Below, piece by piece: positions 60,575 through 64,000 of a stretch of DNA of 64,000 nucleotides. This DNA is from Leuctra nigra (taxonomy: Eukaryota; Arthropoda; Insecta; Plecoptera; Leuctridae). Both the position numbers and the translations under genes were made by a program. How positions within the stretch are numbered: position 1 is the first letter of the stretch; the number at the start of each line of letters is the position of its first letter. The stretch spans positions 34,522,964 to 34,586,963 of the forward strand of contig OW203761.1 of NCBI GenBank assembly GCA_934045905.1, read 5' to 3'. The notes beneath the pieces were generated by a model. The model saw only the letters and a program-made list of their open reading frames with translations, searched no databases and had not been told where the DNA came from.

Positions 60575-60979
60575 CCATTAAAAAACACTCCGTGTAAAAA
60601 TACCAGCCAAGTCTCTTCAATTAAAAAAAAAAATAATGAAATCTAAAAATTCTGCACTGAAAAGTAGTGATATCAAAAAATTAGCCAAGTCAAAACTTTA
60701 TTTGAAAATCAAAAAATACTTGGCGCATCGTGTATATTAATAGCTTGGAAGTATAGGCCAGATTTAAAATATACATCAAATATACATATACATAGTATAC
60801 CTATAATGCCATAAAAAAAAAAACGATGCGCCAAGTATTTTTTGATTTTCAAATAAAGTTTTGACGTGGCTAATTTTTTGATATCACTACTTTTCAGTGC
60901 AGAATTTTTAGATTTCATTATTTTTTTTTTAAGTTGAAGAGACTTGGCTGGTATTTTTACACGGAGTGTTTTTTAATGG
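60575..60979. repeat. Long near-perfect foldback (156-base arms)
   Basis: Arms 60575-60730 and 60824-60979 are inverse copies with very few mismatches (outer end CCATTAAAAAACACTCCGTG). The loop is about 93 bases. No ORF or clear target duplication. Confidence 0.9.
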
Positions 60980-61084
60980 GGATATCACTACTTTTTTTAG
61001 TTTATTCTTACAACTTACGTGTGACACATCACATGAACAATTACTAAATCCTTTAAAAAAAATTACCCTTTACAATTTGGTTAT

Positions 61085-61980
61085 TCTCATGAAAAAAACA
61101 AAGGTTTCATTCCAATCGGTCAACCCAGTTCCGAGATATGGCAACACGTCGGTTTTCAAAATGGCCGCTGAACTTTCTGCACTGCCACATAGAATTTATA
61201 ACTATAAATGATGTGTATCATTTTTAGCTTTCTGAATATGTATTTATTGTATAGGAGGGGATTCTAATGATTTATAAATTTGAATGGCGTCATTTCCGGC
61301 CTCATAAATAGGAAAATTCTAGTTTGACTGTTCCTATTCCATAGAGATGGCCTTCCGAATCGTTTGGCACTAGTTTCATACCGATCTGTCAACCAGTTTT
61401 CGATATATTACGTTTCTTCCGATTTCAAAATGGCTGCTGAAATCACTGACCTCTTGAATTATAATTTAAACATGATTACATTTTATTATAAGCAGTCTCA
61501 AATAGTATATTTATTCCATCAAAATGTAAATTTGTGCGATTTTTAAAATGTGTGACGTCATTTCCGGTTTCAGTATGGGAAACTGCAAATATTATTGATG
61601 ATAATACATAAAGTTGACCGTCTAAATTGTTTAGCGTTGGTTTCGTTTAAATCTATTAAGACGTTATTAAGATATGATGTCATTTCTGGTTTCAAAATGG
61701 CGGCTTCCGGTTGGTTTTATATCAAGTCAAATAAAATCACAAAAGTACATACGATACATAAATATCAAAATAATTGGATCAAATTTGTTGCCGAAATGCC
61801 AATCGATGAATTAAATTTCATGACGTCATTTCCGGTTTCGTTAACATAAATTTTAGTCTGTTGCTATTGATAATCCATATAGATGACCGTCCGAATCGTT
61901 TGGCGCTATTTTCGTTCCAATCGGTCCAGCCGTTGTTGAGATATGACGTCACTTCCGGTTTCAAAATGGCGGCACAAAAA
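61085..61980 (+). repeat. Four-unit tandem repeat, period about 270 bp
   Basis: The motif CAAAATGGC recurs at 61157, 61436, 61693 and 61972 (spacings 279, 257, 279). Each is preceded by a diverged AATCGTTTGGCGCTA.. and GAGATATGACGTCA-like block. ORFs in this stretch repeat the same peptide by descent and are not gene calls. Confidence 0.75.
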
Positions 61981-62102
61981 ATTCATGGGGTGAAGGTTAA
62001 ATCAGACGCCAAAAGTGCACACGTGGAAAAATGTGAGATCAATCGGTTCAGCCGTTTAGGCTGTGGCCTGTTTACCGGATTTGAATTCCAGGAGGATACT
62101 AA

Positions 62103-62385
62103 GATTATTATTATTATTATGAAAACCGCCCTAAAACACTGTTTTCACCGCCATCTAGCAAGCAAAGGGCATAACCTATTGTTCCCAAATTTGGTATATA
62201 TGTTGTAGGGTGGGCCATAGCTCGAAATTAAGATATATCGCAACAATGTGAGATTTCCCAATTTTAAGATCCAGTAGGCCGAAAATGCCACTTTGATGCT
62301 TACAGTAAAAGTGGGTTTGCTCCAGCCTTTATATGAGAGTGTGCGCGCCGTACGACTTGGCTGGCGCTCTACTAGATTTCTAAAA
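62103..62385 (+). repeat. 270-bp direct repeat, right copy
   Basis: Second copy of 59431-59710, 2.7 kb away, roughly 85 percent alike by eye. Confidence 0.85.
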
Positions 62386-62809
62386 TATACAAATGGTCGC
62401 AGATGTGGGATTTACCCCATTATAATCACTCGATGTAAAAAGAGCAAGATAAGAAAATCACAGTCTTGTAAAATGACAATTTGACATTTTAAAAATATTC
62501 AAATGAAATATCTCAAACGTGTTTAAAAATATCACTTTGATAAATAGTACAATCAATCTATTTCAAATTACTATAAAAACGCTCTGTGTAGTACCGCGTT
62601 GATAAGCGAGCCTTCGTATTGTATGCGATTTGATCTTTTTTCAAGCTTCTGCTCTACAGACCTTGGGAAGAGCCGAAACGAAATGCGTCAAAAGACGCAG
62701 TGTTAAATGGTCTCAAATTTCCTTCAAGAAATTTGACAAATATCTCCAATCACGCATAAAATGTCCGTAAAATTTCAATTTCGAGCCAGATATTTTTTAC
62801 AGACTATTA

Positions 62810-63240
62810 ATATTATTACAGTGATAATAACCATAGGTACAACCTACGCAACGAACCAAAGTATATTTTTATCAGGTACTATTGCCAAAAATGTTTTACT
62901 TAATAGTTAGGTCATAGGTTAGGTCAACTTAAATAAGACCTCTATACTATTAGGCAATATTCAAGTAAGTAGATAGTTGAATGTATTATGATTGTATTGG
63001 CAATTTGAAGATGGTAAAAATGTATTGCTTATATCCCCGAAAAGACACTATTTTGTATTATGAAACATCTATAGTCTGTGTTGATAATGTATTAGGGGAG
63101 GAGATCTACATTGGTCAATTCAACACGTCAATTCAAACGTTCCTTTCAAAATACAAAAAAAAACTTTGCGCATCGTGATCCAAATCACGTGATCGTGATC
63201 AAAACTTGAAATGCAAGTTTTGATGAGTGACCAATAAACT
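62810..63240. other. No gene seen
   Basis: AT-rich spacer before the THAP promoter region, with a TCACGTGATCGTGATC palindromic patch near 63185. The 65-aa ORF here shows no family features. Confidence 0.45.
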
Positions 63241-63304
63241 ACTATAGGCGCCGTGAGTTCATACCCGTGGCGCTCGTAGCGGACAAAACGTGCGTTACTT
63301 GTGG

Positions 63305-63320
63305 GAAATGGCGGCTATTT
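63305..63320 (+). promoter_or_regulatory. YY1-like motif upstream of the THAP gene
   Basis: GAAATGGCGGCTATTT lies about 75 bases before the ATG and fits the AANATGGCGGC class of promoter motifs often near transcription starts. Function is inferred from position only. Confidence 0.35.
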
Positions 63321-63387
63321 TTGAATGTTGACTGTGCTAATCGTGCATATTTTGTAGACGTAATTTTCACTTTTAAAGTAATTAACT

Positions 63388-63560
63388 ATGGCAGAAAATG
63401 TGCCGGAGGTTGGAAGGAGGTCCAACAATAATTGTTGTGTTGTTGGATGTTATAATCGTTGCGGAAATACTGGCCGGGACGTCAAGTTTTATACCTTTCC
63501 CTCTAGGCCATGGGAAGTGGACAGGAAGAATTCATGGATAAAATTAGTCAACAGAAAGAA
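63388..63560 (+). CDS. THAP domain protein, first coding exon (continues beyond window)
   Basis: ATG at 63388 is followed by MAENVPEVGRRSNNNCCVVG, then CYNR, KFYTFPSRP and SWIKLVNRKK. The exon ends in phase 2 at a GTGAGT donor (63561). The CCVVGC..FYTFPxxP..W spacing is the N-terminal half of a C2CH THAP zinc finger, with the second Cys pair partner and His expected on the next exon. THAP proteins are DNA-binding factors or P-element-type transposases; the single visible exon cannot separate the two. No second exon is recognised before the window ends. Confidence 0.85.
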
Positions 63561-64000
63561 GTGAGTATTACTATATTAATAGTAACATTTTATTACTTCG
63601 CCATTCTGAACAAAGGTATAATTAAGAAAGTTTCTGCAGATTATTTTATTATTAAAAAATAATAAACCTACCTAGTAGGTAGATAGGTACATACTATTTT
63701 TAAAATTAGGCACGTCATTAAATTTGATCTTTATTCTTCAGATTAGGTAGGTACCTACCTTGTTATCTGTTATTTTTACCCCATAGCACCTAATTTACAC
63801 TTAATTTGTTAATTTATGGCAAGTAGTATATAGGTCTTACCTACGTCTTCAGGGAAAAAATACGATAATCATCAAATATGAAAATCGCATTCAATGGGTC
63901 TAAAAAGGCAAACGGAAGCGAACAAGAATCGCACGGTTCGTCAGAGCGTTTTTTTGAAATTTTGTCTTCCCACTAAATAATTTTAAAAAATCAGATAGTA
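63561..64000. other. First intron of the THAP gene
   Basis: TAGGTAGGTACC-type runs near 63670-63760 and no further exon recognised. Confidence 0.5.

Noticed and set aside
60966..62208. Four similar ORFs with FKMAA peptides
   Set aside because: They reflect the tandem DNA repeat; each stops within its unit and no start or splice logic links them.

Overview
The window is eukaryotic nuclear DNA, most likely from an arthropod. It is AT-rich, its genes are split by GT-AG introns, short TAGGTAGGTACC-type runs are scattered throughout, and it is dense in non-LTR retrotransposons, SINE-like pieces and foldback DNA transposons (MITEs). No species was identified. Five protein-coding genes could be assembled exon by exon with matching splice phases, apart from one junction discussed below.

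Layout: (1) 1-9889, plus strand: the 3' part (ten exons) of a CEP170/CEP170B-family centrosomal gene. (2) 11562-30474, minus strand: a SDCCAG8 (centrosomal colon cancer antigen 8) orthologue, tail-to-tail with CEP170. Its introns carry two almost identical non-LTR retrotransposon copies in opposite orientation; one sits inside a hAT-like element. (3) 30475-45519: about 15 kb without a secure gene, filled with foldback elements, a SINE, G-run hAT-like elements, diverged repeats and two weak exon candidates. (4) 45520-51946, minus strand: a complete UBAC2 gene (eight coding exons, 352 aa). (5) 55720-58394, plus strand: the conserved ferredoxin domain of mitochondrial FDX2; the first coding exon was not found. 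(6) 58605-63240: repeat-rich, with a 405-bp near-perfect foldback and a 270-bp-period repeat bracketed by direct repeats. (7) 63388-63560, plus strand: first exon of a THAP zinc-finger gene that runs off the window.

Functionally, CEP170 and SDCCAG8 are both centriole/centrosome proteins. UBAC2 is an ER membrane ubiquitin-binding protein and FDX2 is an electron donor for mitochondrial Fe-S cluster assembly; neither has an obvious link to its neighbours here. The most unusual points are the adjacency of two centrosomal genes that are also neighbours in human, a SDCCAG8 last exon open in two overlapping frames next to an exon pair whose phases do not fit, nested transposon insertions, and a set of foldback elements sharing a TAA target-site signature. 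All calls come from reading the sequence and remembered family knowledge; no database search was run.
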